A DNA stretch of 64,000 nucleotides from Pararhizobium capsulatum DSM 1112 (GTDB lineage Bacteria; Pseudomonadota; Alphaproteobacteria; Rhizobiales; Rhizobiaceae). Where the stretch lies: the NCBI RefSeq assembly GCF_030814475.1, contig NZ_JAUSVF010000001.1, forward strand, positions 124,001 to 188,000, given 5' to 3'. The notes under the pieces were generated by a model, which saw only the letters and a list, made by a program, of their open reading frames with translations, was not told where the DNA came from and made no database searches. Positions 18,216-27,300 of this stretch are shown piece by piece; position 1 is the first letter of the stretch, and each line of letters starts with the position of its first letter. The translations under genes were made by a program, and so were the position numbers.

Positions 18216-18770
18216 ATGCGCGTCAAAGTCAGTCCTCTTCCGCGACCTGCCCGAACGATCACCGTACGCCGCAAACCAGGCCATCCAACTCGCGCTCTTC
18301 TTGCCTTCGCCGGCCGTACCGAAGAAGCCGCCATAGGCCGCGGTGGCATGTCATCGCGCAAGCGCGAAGGCGATGGCGCAACGCCGATCGCATCCATGCG
18401 GCTGGTGGGCGGCTATGTCAGACACGACACGCGCATGGCCAAGCTGCACACCCGGCTGCCGCTTCGTTTCACGCCGCAGGATCTGCTCTGGTGCGACGAA
18501 CCGCGCCACGCGCTCTACAATCGCCCGGTATCGGCACCCTTCAGGCCAAGTCACGAAAAGATGCGCCGCGAGGACGGCCTCTACGATATCTGCATCATCA
18601 TGGACTGGAACTTGCGCCAACGGAAGCGTTTCGGCGGCTCGGCCATTTTCTTCCATATCGCCAAACCCGGCTATCCGCCAACGGAAGGTTGCGTGGCCAT
18701 CAGCCTGCCTGCGATGCAACGACTTCTCGCTTTCCTCGGACGGGATACGATTTTGCGCGTGCTGCCGTGA
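18216..18770 (+). CDS. L,D-transpeptidase (YkuD) family protein
   Basis: A 184-residue protein with a basic N-terminus and a YkuD catalytic core: HEKMRREDGLYDICIIMDWN, then GSAIFFHIAKPGYPPTEGCVAI with the conserved histidine, Gly-Cys and catalytic cysteine. This family makes 3-3 cross-links in peptidoglycan or attaches proteins to it; rhizobia carry many paralogues. No signal peptide is obvious from the ATG at 18216; an alternative frame start at 18180 gives none either, so export is unclear. The gene diverges from the OtpR-like regulator and converges on leuC across a shared terminator. Confidence 0.82.
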   Translation: MRVKVSPLPRPARTITVRRKPGHPTRALLAFAGRTEEAAIGRGGMSSRKREGDGATPIASMRLVGGYVRHDTRMAKLHTRLPLRFTPQDLLWCDEPRHALYNRPVSAPFRPSHEKMRREDGLYDICIIMDWNLRQRKRFGGSAIFFHIAKPGYPPTEGCVAISLPAMQRLLAFLGRDTILRVLP

Positions 18771-18781
18771 CTCAATAAAAA

Positions 18782-18800
18782 GGGGCGCCAAGCGCGCCCC
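18782..18800. terminator. Bidirectional terminator between L,D-transpeptidase gene and leuC
   Basis: GGGGCGC (18782-18788) pairs with GCGCCCC (18794-18800) around a 5-base loop. A's flank it on both sides (A tract at 18777-18781 and AAAAA after 18800), so the minus-strand transcript of leuC ends in a stem followed by U's. Confidence 0.75.
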
Positions 18801-18837
18801 AAAAAGAGCCGCATCGTGCGGCGGGGAAGCAAGATAC

Positions 18838-20247
18838 TTACTGCCAATCGCGAATATCGACGAAGTGACCCGAGACGGCAGCAGCCGCAGCCATGGCGGG
18901 CGACACGAGATGCGTACGGCCCTTGAAGCCCTGACGGCCTTCGAAGTTGCGGTTCGAAGTCGAGGCGCAACGCTCGCCCGGCTTCAGGCGGTCGTCGTTC
19001 ATGGCAAGGCACATCGAGCAGCCCGGCTCACGCCAGTCAAAGCCGGCCGCCTTGAAGATCACATCAAGACCTTCGGCTTCCGCCTGCTCCTTCACGAGAC
19101 CGGAACCCGGCACGATCATGGCAGAGACGGTGGACGCAACAGTCTTGCCCTCTACCACCTTGGCGACTTCACGCAGGTCTTCGATGCGGCCGTTTGTGCA
19201 GGAACCGATGAACACACGATCAACCGCGATGTCGGTGATCTTGGTGCCCGGCTTCAGGCCCATATAATCCAGCGCCCGCCACTTGGAGGCGCGCTTGTTC
19301 TCGTCCTGAATCTCGTCCGGGTTTGGAACGATGCCCTGAACGGAGATTACGTCTTCCGGCGAGGAGCCCCAGGAAACGATCGGCGGCAGCTTGGACGCGT
19401 CGAGGACGACGACGCGGTCGAAATGCGCGCCTTCTTCGGTGTTGAGCGTCTTCCAGTAGGAAACCGCCTGCTCAAGGGCTTCGCCCTGCGGCGCTCGCGG
19501 CTTGCCCTTGATATATTCGAAGGTCTTTTCATCCGGCGCGATCAGGCCCGCGCGGGCGCCACCTTCAATCGTCATGTTGCAGATGGTCATCCGGCCTTCC
19601 ATCGACAGCGAGCGGATGGCTTCGCCGGCAAATTCGATGACGTGGCCGGTGCCACCGGCCGTGCCGATCTCGCCGATAATGGCAAGGATGATGTCCTTGG
19701 CGGTAACGCCTTCCGGCAGTTGGCCATCGACACGCACCAGCATGTTCTTGGCCTTCTTCTGGATCAGCGTCTGGGTCGCGAGCACATGTTCGACCTCGGA
19801 CGTGCCGATACCATGCGCCAGCGCGCCGAACGCGCCGTGCGTGGACGTGTGGCTATCGCCGCAGACGATTGTCATGCCCGGCAGGGTAAAGCCCTGCTCC
19901 GGCCCGACGATGTGGACGATGCCCTGGCGCTTGTCGCTGGCCGAATAATATTCGACGCCGAACTCAGCCGCGTTCTGAGCAAGCGCCTCGACTTGGATGC
20001 GGCTTTCCTCGTTCTTGATGCCGAGATGGCGATCCGGCGAGGTCGGCACGTTGTGATCGACGACGGCAAGCGTCTTTTGCGGAGCACGCACCTGGCGGTT
20101 CGCCATGCGCAGGCCTTCGAACGCCTGCGGGCTCGTCACTTCGTGAACGAGATGGCGATCGATATAGAGAAGACAGGTTCCGTCTTCCTGCTGATTGACG
20201 ACGTGATCGTCCCAGATTTTGTCGTAGAGGGTCCGTGGTGCGCTCAT
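18838..20247 (-). CDS. leuC: 3-isopropylmalate dehydratase large subunit
   Basis: A 469-residue LeuC of the aconitase superfamily, which with LeuD isomerises 2-isopropylmalate to 3-isopropylmalate in leucine synthesis. The three cluster-ligating cysteines are visible in [16 protein letters not shown] and [33 protein letters not shown] and the C-terminal [15 protein letters not shown] are also present. The start [17 protein letters not shown] is at 20247; an open frame upstream of it has no family similarity. leuD is not in the window, which is usual for rhizobia, where leuC and leuD are apart. Confidence 0.96.
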   Translation of the reverse strand: MSAPRTLYDKIWDDHVVNQQEDGTCLLYIDRHLVHEVTSPQAFEGLRMANRQVRAPQKTLAVVDHNVPTSPDRHLGIKNEESRIQVEALAQNAAEFGVEYYSASDKRQGIVHIVGPEQGFTLPGMTIVCGDSHTSTHGAFGALAHGIGTSEVEHVLATQTLIQKKAKNMLVRVDGQLPEGVTAKDIILAIIGEIGTAGGTGHVIEFAGEAIRSLSMEGRMTICNMTIEGGARAGLIAPDEKTFEYIKGKPRAPQGEALEQAVSYWKTLNTEEGAHFDRVVVLDASKLPPIVSWGSSPEDVISVQGIVPNPDEIQDENKRASKWRALDYMGLKPGTKITDIAVDRVFIGSCTNGRIEDLREVAKVVEGKTVASTVSAMIVPGSGLVKEQAEAEGLDVIFKAAGFDWREPGCSMCLAMNDDRLKPGERCASTSNRNFEGRQGFKGRTHLVSPAMAAAAAVSGHFVDIRDWQ

Positions 20248-20515
20248 GGCTTTGCATCCGATGTGAAGAAAAAGATCAGGAAAATCTCCGGCAAGAGGCA
20301 CCGGCAGCCGGTCGGGTTCACCCCGACGGTCAGATAAGTCGGCTGCTAAGGGCGCCGAAAACGCACGCAAAAAACCGTGCCGGCAGACGCTTGTGGTCCT
20401 GCAGCACGACGATTTTCCGCTCGTAACATCCGAATTTGGATTCCATGAGCGCGATATAGCAATTTCCGAGGGTTTCGGCAATACGGTCCGGAAGCGACGT
20501 GCGCTCCCGTCAGGA
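20248..20515. other. leuC upstream region
   Basis: No gene is supported here. The leuC (minus-strand) leader contains a GTCGGG/CCCGAC hairpin (20311-20327) and a possible 38-codon upstream frame with no leucine run, so there is no evidence of a classical leu attenuator. The stretch 20516-20584 to its right is the disconnected 3' end of the BA14K gene. Confidence 0.4.
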
Positions 20516-20584
20516 TCAATAGGAGTGCGCCACACAGACCCGCCGCGGCCCCGAGAACGGCTGGTAGGTGTTGTCAGATGCGCG

Positions 20585-21112
20585 TTAGGAGCGATACTGC
20601 AGCCTGCACCAGGTGTTGGCGTCGAGTTCCGCTGCCTCCTGCGCTTCAACCTGATAGGTGATAGCTTCTGGCGCCTCTACGGCCTCGACACCTGCGGACG
20701 CGCCGCCATAGGGAGATTCGCATGTGCGGCGTGGGCTGCCATAGGGTTGGTAGGTGTTGTCACTGGGCTGATACGAGCGATACCGCGCCATGCACCAGTC
20801 GGTATGGGCTGGGTTTGCTGCGGTGGCAATGATTGTCGAAATCTGCGTGGCGCCACCAGTATCTGCGCTGGCGTCTGCAACGACCGCATCCGCCGGACTG
20901 GTCGGGTTACGGCCGAACCGCGCCTCGACCTGGCTCAGCGTCATGTTACCCCGGTCGAGGTAGGTCGGCTCGGATTTCCAAAGCGGCTCGCCGATATGAC
21001 GAAACGCGTGCGGCTCATCATCGTCGATGAAGGTTGATGCCGCATAGGTAACGGACAGGAAGGACAGCGCGGCAAACGCTGTACCCGAAAGAAGCAGAAA
21101 AGCGGATTTCAT
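20585..21112 (-). CDS. BA14K family exported protein, truncated by a premature stop
   Basis: A 175-residue secreted protein with signal peptide [20 protein letters not shown]. It contains one complete BA14K motif, [20 protein letters not shown] followed by [12 protein letters not shown]14K proteins were first known as Brucella immunoreactive proteins; their function is unclear, with lectin-like binding reported. The C-terminus stops inside a second copy of the motif (WCRLQYRS then TAA at 20585-20587). Past that stop the same frame continues [20 protein letters not shown] and ends at TGA 20516-20518. The original protein was therefore about 198 residues with two motifs. Confidence 0.8.
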   Translation of the reverse strand: MKSAFLLLSGTAFAALSFLSVTYAASTFIDDDEPHAFRHIGEPLWKSEPTYLDRGNMTLSQVEARFGRNPTSPADAVVADASADTGGATQISTIIATAANPAHTDWCMARYRSYQPSDNTYQPYGSPRRTCESPYGGASAGVEAVEAPEAITYQVEAQEAAELDANTWCRLQYRS

Positions 21113-21190
21113 CAGTCATCTCCCGGTTATCCCGTTGGGAGGATGAATGCCGAAGCCGTGAACTGGTTCCCTGGATTTTGACAAAAAAGG

Positions 21191-22006
21191 CTACTTGAGC
21201 GTGTTTCTCCGCAAACGCTGCTCCAGTGCCCTCAAAGCCAGCGACAGCCCGATCGTCAGGAAGAGATAGATATAGGCAACAATCGAATAGGTTTCGAAGA
21301 AGCGGAACGAGCCGGACGCATAGACCTTCCCCATCTGGGTGATATCGGCGACGCCGAGCACCGAGACAAGGGATGAATCCTTGACCATGGCAACGAAATC
21401 ATTGCCGAGCGGCGGCAGGATGACGCGGACCGCCTGCGGAAAGATAACGAGCCGAAACCGCTGGTATCGTGACAGCCCAAGTGCCTTGGCCGCTTCCACC
21501 TGTCCCTTGTCGACCGACTGGATGCCGGCGCGAAAAACCTCGGCGATGAAAGCCGAATAGCCGATCATCAGCGCAAGGATCGCCCGCCACATCAGCGATA
21601 GGTCGCGCACCAGCATCGGCTCCATCACGCCAGACGATATGAGCGGCGAGCAGATGGCATTGATCAGCCAGACAAGGCCAGGCGCTCCGACAAAGGCGAT
21701 ATAGAAAAGCAGCACCAGGATCGGAACGCCGCGGATCACCTCGGTATAGAACCGCGCAACCTGCCGCAGCAGCTTGCTTTCGCTCAGCGCCATCAATGCC
21801 GCGGCAAGACCGAGCACGGTCGCAAGCACAAACCCGACGAGGGTGACGAAGACGGTGACACCGATCCCGGCGGCGGCGACCTTGAAGACCTGCGAATAGA
21901 GATCATTGGTAATAATGACCACGGCGATGCCAGCCGCGATCACGGCAAGGGCGACCAGCCACCAGGGATAGTCGCCCTTTTCAGAGTGTGAAGGAGCAGG
22001 CGTCAT
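21191..22006 (-). CDS. Polar amino acid ABC transporter permease (HisM-like)
   Basis: A 271-residue inner membrane permease of the His/Glu/Gln/Arg family. It has an N-terminal hydrophobic segment and further membrane segments including GIGVTVFVTLVGFVLATVLG, and the cytoplasmic EAA loop appears as VEAAKALGLSRYQRFRLVIF. The TEVIRGVPILVLLFYIAFVG stretch is typical of this family. It starts ten bases after the binding-protein gene stop, forming an operon with it. No ATPase gene is adjacent, so the pair must use one encoded elsewhere. Confidence 0.9.
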   Translation of the reverse strand: MTPAPSHSEKGDYPWWLVALAVIAAGIAVVIITNDLYSQVFKVAAAGIGVTVFVTLVGFVLATVLGLAAALMALSESKLLRQVARFYTEVIRGVPILVLLFYIAFVGAPGLVWLINAICSPLISSGVMEPMLVRDLSLMWRAILALMIGYSAFIAEVFRAGIQSVDKGQVEAAKALGLSRYQRFRLVIFPQAVRVILPPLGNDFVAMVKDSSLVSVLGVADITQMGKVYASGSFRFFETYSIVAYIYLFLTIGLSLALRALEQRLRRNTLK

Positions 22007-22016
22007 GTCAGGACGA

Positions 22017-22814
22017 TCATTGGCCCATCTTGTAATCGACGAACCACTTCTGGTTCAGCTTGTCGAGCGTGCCATCGGCCTTCAAGGCGGCGATCGCAGC
22101 GTTGACGGGCGCGACAAGATCGGAGCCCTTCTTGAAGATGAAGCCGAAATCTTCCGTGCCGAGCGGACCGCCGACGACCTTGAGGCCGCCGCCGGAGGCA
22201 TCGACATAGCCTTCGGCGGCCACGCTGTCGGTCAAGACCGTATCGACATCGCCTGCCTTGAGCGCCTGCACGGTCGCGCCAAAGGTCTCGAACAGCTTGA
22301 TACGCGGGTTCTGCTCGTTGCCATCGAGGATTTCATAAACGGCGGTGTAGAACGGCGACGTGCCGGGCTGAGCGCCGACAAGGCCATCCTCGACCGCGGC
22401 GAAGCTCTTGGCGTCGGTAAAGCGGCTCTCATCGCCGCGCACCAGCATGAATTGCTGCGACCGCATATAGGGGTCGGAGAAATCGACCTTCTCCTTGCGA
22501 TCGTCCTTGATGGTGATGCCGGTCATGCCGATGTCATACTGACCGTCCGAAACCGCCTGGATCATCGCATCCCAGCTGGTGTTCTGGATTTCCAGCTTGA
22601 AGTTCAGCCGCTTGGCGATTTCGGTCATCGCGTCATATTCCCAGCCGATCGCCTGGCCGCTCTTCGGATCGACGAACTGCAGCGGTGGGTAGGCGTTCTC
22701 GGTCACGACAACGACAGTCTTTCCACCGAGATCCGGCAGATCTGCGGCAAATGTCGCTAGGGGCGAAAGAACGAGGGCGGTCAGCCCGGCGAGAACAATG
22801 CGGCGGGAAAGCAT
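22017..22814 (-). CDS. Polar amino acid ABC transporter substrate-binding protein
   Basis: A 265-residue periplasmic binding protein (SBP family 3). The signal peptide ends near LATFAADLP. The mature sequence has [35 protein letters not shown], the ligand-binding signature [17 protein letters not shown] and the hinge-region sequence [20 protein letters not shown]. It delivers a polar amino acid to the permease encoded just downstream; the specific ligand cannot be read. It is the first gene of the operon. Confidence 0.92.
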   Translation of the reverse strand: MLSRRIVLAGLTALVLSPLATFAADLPDLGGKTVVVVTENAYPPLQFVDPKSGQAIGWEYDAMTEIAKRLNFKLEIQNTSWDAMIQAVSDGQYDIGMTGITIKDDRKEKVDFSDPYMRSQQFMLVRGDESRFTDAKSFAAVEDGLVGAQPGTSPFYTAVYEILDGNEQNPRIKLFETFGATVQALKAGDVDTVLTDSVAAEGYVDASGGGLKVVGGPLGTEDFGFIFKKGSDLVAPVNAAIAALKADGTLDKLNQKWFVDYKMGQ

Positions 22815-23129
22815 GGAGAACTCCTGAATTGTGGCAGCCGGAAACTGTCACATCTTCGAAGGCGCTGGCAAGGGCGCTTTTGCCGGTTGGGTACTGGCCA
22901 AGGAAAATGCTTTTCCGCAAGCCCGCCCGCAAGCTTGGGAGCTCGCTGCTTCATGGACCGGCTTCCCTGGTCGAGATCGGAGAAATCGACTTCGCACGGC
23001 AGGTTTCAAAAGCGCTAGGATGCAAGCCGTCCGAAGTATGCGTTTGCGGTATGGCGGTATATAAATCCCGCCCGATTGAAAACCTAACCAGATGGTCCAC
23101 TCTGAACGCGCCTAGCTCAGGAGGGTGGA
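22815..23129. other. Divergent promoter region, ABC transporter / zeta-toxin locus
   Basis: I see no gene in these 315 bp. They hold the leader of the amino acid binding-protein gene on the minus strand and the leader of the zeta-toxin operon on the plus strand, ending in a strong AGGAGG (23119-23124). A TATATAA-like box lies near 23049-23055. No clear operator dyad was found. Confidence 0.4.
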
Positions 23130-23462
23130 ATGTCGATTGACCAGCGTTTCGGCAGGGAACTCGGCCTCGGTGGCCGGTATGCGGATGAGCAGGCCTTTCA
23201 GATCGTCAACGATGCGCATCACCGCTTTCTCGTGCTGACATCCCGTTTGATCGATCTTGAATATGGCCCTCACGGGGATGCCGTCACAGCCAATTCCCTA
23301 TGGCCCGAAATTGACAAGCAGAACAGCGATCTCGCCGAAGCGCTTTCGACCATGGGGGGCAATGCTGTCCGTGCTGCAGCGTTGCTGGAAGACATGACCA
23401 GGCTCAATGAACGGGTTGACGCCCTTGTCGCTGCCATCGGGGGGCTCTCCGATGAACTTTGA
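23130..23462 (+). CDS. Small helical protein, putative antitoxin of zeta-toxin pair
   Basis: A 110-residue acidic, mostly helical protein with no recognised domain. It carries strings such as ADEQAFQIVNDAHHRFLVL and AALLEDMTRLNERVDALVAA, the latter with coiled-coil character. A strong AGGAGG precedes the ATG at 23130. Its 3' end overlaps the zeta-toxin start by 11 bases, indicating translational coupling. Small upstream genes in this position are usually the antitoxin (epsilon-like) of zeta kinases, so I infer that role from position and size, not from sequence similarity. Confidence 0.55.
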   Translation: MSIDQRFGRELGLGGRYADEQAFQIVNDAHHRFLVLTSRLIDLEYGPHGDAVTANSLWPEIDKQNSDLAEALSTMGGNAVRAAALLEDMTRLNERVDALVAAIGGLSDEL

Positions 23463-24402
23463 CCATGTACAATCCACCGGTCCGCTCAGGATGTCTCCGG
23501 GGGAGATGAAAAATGTCTTTGAAAAGAGGGTCGTACGGGACTTTGACGCCACCGGACCTCCCAACAGAGATCCGACCTTCGTCATGGTTGGAGGCGCACA
23601 GGGCAGTGGCAAGAGCACGACGATCTGGCAAGCGGAAACCGAACTATCGGGTACGACGCAGAAAATCATTCCTGACAACGGCGCTGCCTGGGTCCGTGGC
23701 TACGATAAACTGGCGCGCGTCATGCCTGCCGATGCTTTCAAGTATGCACGCGAAGCCGGCGCGGGTTCTTTTGGTGCCGCGCTTGCGAGCCGAGCACGTA
23801 AAATGAAAGCGCACATTATCCTGGAGCGTGCTCCTCCGCTTGACGTTGCGGAAGACAGCGCTTTCTACCGAAGGCAGGGATATCGTACTGAACTGCATGT
23901 TATTGCCACGCCGCGCAGTCAAAGCTTGACGGGTGTGTTCGGCCGCGTTGAGAAGGCGCTACGTGATGATGGCCATATCGGCACGAATGTGGTCGTTTCG
24001 CGCAGCACGCATGATGAAGCCTATGCCGGCTGGGCTCGGGTTGTTTTTGATACCGAACAACAAAAGCAATTTGATCGTATCGTGATCAAGCAACGGGATG
24101 GAACGGTCCTGCACGACAACGAGTTGATCCGGCGAAGGGACGGAAGGATCGCCTGGAAGAATGCTCCGGTTGCGCTTGAGGCTCTGCTTTCCTCGAGGCA
24201 CAGAGCGATTGGCGGTAGCGAAGCTGCCGAAATGAACAAGACCTGGAAGCGGATCGTGAAAAGCCGCCACATGAAATCTGACCCCTACCTGAGAAGTTTG
24301 CCGTTGAAAGACTACCGGGACGAGATGAGATATGCCGTTGAAAGACCCGGCAGTCGGGTCATTGTCGAAAATGATCTGGTTTTACCCGAGACAGTTCAGT
24401 AA
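23452..24402 (+). CDS. Zeta toxin family kinase-like protein
   Basis: A 316-residue P-loop protein. The Walker A motif GGAQGSGKST is at residues 47-56, followed by the zeta-like region IIPDNGAAWVRGYDKLARVM and AGSFGAALASRARKMKAHII. Zeta toxins phosphorylate UDP-N-acetylglucosamine and poison wall synthesis, and related proteins serve as secreted effectors in some bacteria. The start at 23452 overlaps the upstream gene. The frame ends at TAA 24400, but the next frame continues with QFGRSDEFDNRIKAYGE, homologous to the downstream frame at 24530-24847. The original protein was therefore probably longer and has been frameshifted near its C-terminus. Confidence 0.8.
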   Translation: MNFDHVQSTGPLRMSPGEMKNVFEKRVVRDFDATGPPNRDPTFVMVGGAQGSGKSTTIWQAETELSGTTQKIIPDNGAAWVRGYDKLARVMPADAFKYAREAGAGSFGAALASRARKMKAHIILERAPPLDVAEDSAFYRRQGYRTELHVIATPRSQSLTGVFGRVEKALRDDGHIGTNVVVSRSTHDEAYAGWARVVFDTEQQKQFDRIVIKQRDGTVLHDNELIRRRDGRIAWKNAPVALEALLSSRHRAIGGSEAAEMNKTWKRIVKSRHMKSDPYLRSLPLKDYRDEMRYAVERPGSRVIVENDLVLPETVQ

Positions 24403-24433
24403 GGCAGTTTGGCAGGTCGGACGAGTTCGATAA

Positions 24434-24522
24434 TCGAATAAAAGCGTATGGCGAGACATTGATTACGGCAGCGAGTAAAAATATGCAGCCGTTAATGCGC
24501 ACCGGCAGATTAAAAACGAACC
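24434..24522 (+). repeat. Direct repeat copy 1 of zeta-toxin tail module
   Basis: This segment matches 24574-24660 at an offset of about 140 bp. It begins TCGAATAAAAGCGTATGGCG where copy 2 has TCGAATAAGAGCGTATGGCG. Copy 1 encodes RIKAYGETLITAAS and then loses its frame through a 1-base deletion relative to copy 2; correcting it gives SEKYAA as in copy 2. It is a decayed duplicate of a C-terminal protein module. Confidence 0.75.
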
Positions 24523-24529
24523 GTCCCGA

Positions 24530-24847
24530 ATGCTGGAAGGCCCGATATCCGACGCCGGCCAGGCGAAGCACTCTCGAATAAGAGCGTATGGCGGGAGATT
24601 GATTGCGGCGGTCAGTGAAAAATACGCCGCTGCACGCCGGCAAACTGAAAAGGCCCCCTCTCAGACACCGGAAGCGGATCCGAACGTTGCTTCACGCGGA
24701 GTAAAGGATAAGCGTGATCAACTGGATAACGAAAACACTTCCAGGCTGCAGGCGCCTTACAACCTGACACCCGACGCCACTCGAGCGATACGCCCCAAAC
24801 CGGTGCGTCCCGCGCTGGACAACCGTCAGCGAGACTTCGGCCGCTAG
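24530..24847 (+). CDS. C-terminal fragment of zeta-toxin-associated protein, Arg-rich tail
   Basis: A 105-codon frame, probably the detached 3' part of the upstream zeta gene rather than an independent gene: no convincing ribosome binding site was seen before 24530. It contains RIRAYGGRLIAAVSEKYAA (copy 2 of the direct repeat, 24574-24660), then a hydrophilic stretch and the C-terminus APYNLTPDATRAIRP followed by VRPALDNRQRDFGR. The basic, Arg-rich hydrophilic end resembles the C-terminal signals of VirB/VirD4 type IV secretion substrates, but that is inference. Its TAG stop (24845-24847) is the first triplet of the 29-bp repeat shared with the ccmA 3' end. Confidence 0.5.
   Translation: MLEGPISDAGQAKHSRIRAYGGRLIAAVSEKYAAARRQTEKAPSQTPEADPNVASRGVKDKRDQLDNENTSRLQAPYNLTPDATRAIRPKPVRPALDNRQRDFGR
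24574..24660 (+). repeat. Direct repeat copy 2 of zeta-toxin tail module
   Basis: Second copy of the module at 24434-24522, in frame and apparently intact (RIRAYGGRLIAAVSEKYAA, then RRQTEKAP). The two copies have diverged at several positions, so the duplication is not recent. Confidence 0.75.
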
Positions 24848-24874
24848 AGTTTGTCAGGGAAAAGTGGAAACCGG
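24845..24874. repeat. Dispersed palindrome-type repeat, copy 1
   Basis: TAGAGTTTGTCAGGGAAAAG followed by TGGAAACCGG. It matches 48979-49007 at 27 of 29 positions. The first TAG is the stop codon of the preceding frame. The similarity ends after GGAAACCG, where copy 2 continues into a palindromic half; this copy is therefore probably truncated. Confidence 0.75.
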
Positions 24875-25021
24875 AGAATATGGAGCATGTCTCGCAAACG
24901 TGTGCGACGGCTCTGCGCGCTTGACGTATTGTTGCGACCTGCAAATCGATCGCCGGATCATCTCCGGCGATCGATAGTGATGTGAACGGCCAAACCAGAG
25001 GGTTCAGCTATCGTCCAAAAC

Positions 25022-25579
25022 TTATTCCGCTGCCGGTTCTGCTGCGGCAGCTGCTGCCGCTTCTTCAGCGGCCTTGGCTGCTGCAGCTTCTGCTGCTGCG
25101 GCTTCGGCGGCTGCCTTTTCGGCGGCCAGAGCCTGGGCTGCTGCAACCTTTTCAGCTTCCAGACGTGCCTTTTCTTCGGCAACGGCCTGACGCTCGGCGT
25201 CGTTCAGCTTGCGGGCGCGAACGCCGGTGTCTTCGACGATACGAGCCGACTTGCCGCGGCGATCGCGCAGGTAGTAGAGCTTGGCGCGACGGACCTTACC
25301 GCGGCGAACGACTTCGACGCTTTCGACGAGCGGCGAGTAAACCGGGAATACGCGCTCGACGCCTTCGCCGTAGGAAATCTTGCGAACGGTGAAGCTTTCA
25401 TTGATGCCGCCGCCGGAACGGGCGATGCAAACGCCTTCATAGGCCTGTACGCGGGTACGGGTACCTTCCGTCACGCGGACGTTGACGCGCAGCGTGTCGC
25501 CAGCGGAAAATTCCGGCAGGGTACGCTTGGCTTCGATCTTGGCGGCCTGTTCGGCCTCGAGCTGCTGGATGATGTTCAT
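25022..25579 (-). CDS. rplS: 50S ribosomal protein L19, with long Ala-rich tail
   Basis: A 185-residue L19. The conserved core occupies about the first 125 residues, with [60 protein letters not shown] and [20 protein letters not shown]19 sits at the 30S-50S interface. The remaining 55-60 residues are a low-complexity tail of Ala, Glu and Lys ending [12 protein letters not shown]. Such extensions occur in alphaproteobacterial L19 and are absent in E. coli (115 residues). It is separated from trmD by an opposite-strand transporter gene, so it needs its own promoter. Confidence 0.96.
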   Translation of the reverse strand: MNIIQQLEAEQAAKIEAKRTLPEFSAGDTLRVNVRVTEGTRTRVQAYEGVCIARSGGGINESFTVRKISYGEGVERVFPVYSPLVESVEVVRRGKVRRAKLYYLRDRRGKSARIVEDTGVRARKLNDAERQAVAEEKARLEAEKVAAAQALAAEKAAAEAAAAEAAAAKAAEEAAAAAAAEPAAE

Positions 25580-25653
25580 TGTCTAACCTTCTCAAGTTTT
25601 TCTAAAACAGCCAGAGCGCTCATTTTTGACTTTTTGGGCATGCCGCCAAGTGT

Positions 25654-25674
25654 TGCCTCCTCGGAAAGGAGGCA
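25654..25674 (-). promoter_or_regulatory. Hairpin in rplS leader
   Basis: TGCCTCCT (25654-25661) pairs perfectly with AGGAGGCA (25667-25674) around CGGAA. It lies 75-95 bases upstream of the rplS start on the minus strand, with no U tract, so it is not a terminator. A structured mRNA leader is possible, as ribosomal protein genes often carry one, but no known L19 leader motif was recognised. Confidence 0.4.
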
Positions 25675-25870
25675 GGAGCGAATTCACTATTCTTTGGTTT
25701 CCGGTCGACGGGAGAGTCCCGAGCCGGACGCGCGAATACACCATATGCCGGCACTTGTCACCCCCGAGGCCATATTTTCTGGCGTCGGACAGGGCTGAAT
25801 TGCCGCTTTCTCAAGGCTTGCCGCCCCAACCCTGGCAGGTTATGTCCTGACATCGCTCGGGAGGAGCCTT

Positions 25871-26617
25871 ATGACAATCAGCACCGCCATCCTGCTTTTT
25901 CTGGCAGGCTTCCTGTCGAGCGCCGTCAATGCGATTGCGGGCGGCGGTACTTTCCTGACCTTCGGCGCGATGACGCTTGCCGGCTTGCCGCCGATCGTCG
26001 CCAATGCCACGTCCTCGATCGTGCAGTTCCCCGGATACGTCACCTCTGCATTGGCGTATGCGAAGGAAATCCGAAAGGATACTCGCGAGGTGATCCTGCT
26101 CGGTATCATTTCCGCCATCGGCGGGCTCGCCGGCGCGCTGATTCTTCTGTCGCTTTCCAACCCTTCATTTCGGGCAATGGTGCCGTGGCTGTTGATCGCC
26201 GCGACCACCATCTTCGCCGCTGGCCCCTTGCTGCGACCGACCCGCAACATGGAGGGCGCTCCCATCGGGATGGGCGGCATAATCGGGCAGTTCGTCACTT
26301 CCATTTACGGCGGGTTCTTCGGGGCCGGCATGGGCATCATGATGCTGGCCGTACTCGGGCTCTCGACCGGCGGCGACTACCACCGTGTCAATGCGCTGAA
26401 GAATTTTTTGGCCATGGTGATCGCCGGCATCGCCATCGTGGTTTTCGCCAGCGGCAATGTAGTGGGCTGGCTGCATGCCGCCGTGATGATCCCCGGTGGG
26501 GCGCTCGGCGGCTATGCCGGCGTCTGGCTCGCCCGCCGCGTGCCGCTCGTCATCATCAGAAGCTTCGTCGTCGCAGTCGGGTTGCTGCTCGCCGTCTATT
26601 ATTTCGTAACAGGCTGA
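25871..26617 (+). CDS. TSUP (TauE/SafE) family membrane transporter
   Basis: A 248-residue membrane protein with about eight helices. It has the family motif [20 protein letters not shown] at the N-terminus, and [20 protein letters not shown] with [20 protein letters not shown] in the second half, which repeats the first. TSUP proteins move sulfite, sulfonates or other organosulfur anions; the substrate is not predictable here. It lies on the opposite strand between trmD and rplS, and its last 19 bases overlap the 3' end of trmD. Confidence 0.88.
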   Translation: MTISTAILLFLAGFLSSAVNAIAGGGTFLTFGAMTLAGLPPIVANATSSIVQFPGYVTSALAYAKEIRKDTREVILLGIISAIGGLAGALILLSLSNPSFRAMVPWLLIAATTIFAAGPLLRPTRNMEGAPIGMGGIIGQFVTSIYGGFFGAGMGIMMLAVLGLSTGGDYHRVNALKNFLAMVIAGIAIVVFASGNVVGWLHAAVMIPGGALGGYAGVWLARRVPLVIIRSFVVAVGLLLAVYYFVTG

Positions 26618-27291
26618 TTGAGCAGATCGGGACGTCGTTCAGCCGTCAGCTTCTCGGCCTCGCCCCGGCGCCATTTTTCAATCGCGCCATGATTGCCCGA
26701 GGTCAGTACGGCTGGAATTTCGGTACCTTCGAAAACCTGCGGGCGTGTGTAATGCGGATGTTCCAGCAGCCCACCCTCAAAACTTTCATAGACGCCTGAA
26801 AGCGCATTACCCATAACGCCGGGCAGGATGCGCACGATGGCATCGAGCAGGATCATCGCCGCAGGCTCGCCGCCCGAAAGGATGTAGTCGCCGATCGAGA
26901 CTTCCTGAAGGCCACGCCCATCGATCACCCGCTGGTCGACACCCTCGAAACGGCCGCAGACGATGATCACACCGGGGCCATCAGCGAGTTCGCGAACACG
27001 CTCCTGCGTCAACGGCCGGCCGCGCGGGCTCATCAGGAGGCGCGGCCGCTCATCACCGGCCGAAACATGATCGATGGCACGCGCCAGCACGTCCGGCTTC
27101 AGCACCATCCCGGCGCCACCACCAGCAGGCGTATCGTCGACGGTGCGGTGCTTGTCTTCGGCAAAATCCCTGATCTGCACGGCATCAACGGCCCATTGCC
27201 CGCGCTCCAGCGCCTTGCCGGAGAGAGAATGACCGAGATGGCCGGGAAACATCTCCGGATAAAGCGTCAGAACTGTCGCGCGAAAACTCAT
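26599..27291 (-). CDS. trmD: tRNA (guanine-N1)-methyltransferase TrmD
   Basis: A 230-residue SPOUT methyltransferase that makes m1G37 in tRNAs and prevents frameshifting. Conserved sequences are [38 protein letters not shown], the trefoil-knot segments [19 protein letters not shown] and [14 protein letters not shown], and the knot loop [19 protein letters not shown]. It starts nine bases after rimM. The 3' end overlaps a convergent transporter gene. Confidence 0.97.
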   Translation of the reverse strand: MSFRATVLTLYPEMFPGHLGHSLSGKALERGQWAVDAVQIRDFAEDKHRTVDDTPAGGGAGMVLKPDVLARAIDHVSAGDERPRLLMSPRGRPLTQERVRELADGPGVIIVCGRFEGVDQRVIDGRGLQEVSIGDYILSGGEPAAMILLDAIVRILPGVMGNALSGVYESFEGGLLEHPHYTRPQVFEGTEIPAVLTSGNHGAIEKWRRGEAEKLTAERRPDLLNQPVTK

Positions 27292-27300
27292 CGCGTGGCC

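Noticed and set aside
18343..20337. Plus-strand open frame of 664 codons opposite leuC
   Set aside because: It is antisense to leuC, has no family match, and starts inside the L,D-transpeptidase gene in another frame.
20354..20470. 38-codon upstream frame before leuC as a leucine leader peptide
   Set aside because: It has no run of leucine codons and no terminator/antiterminator pair.
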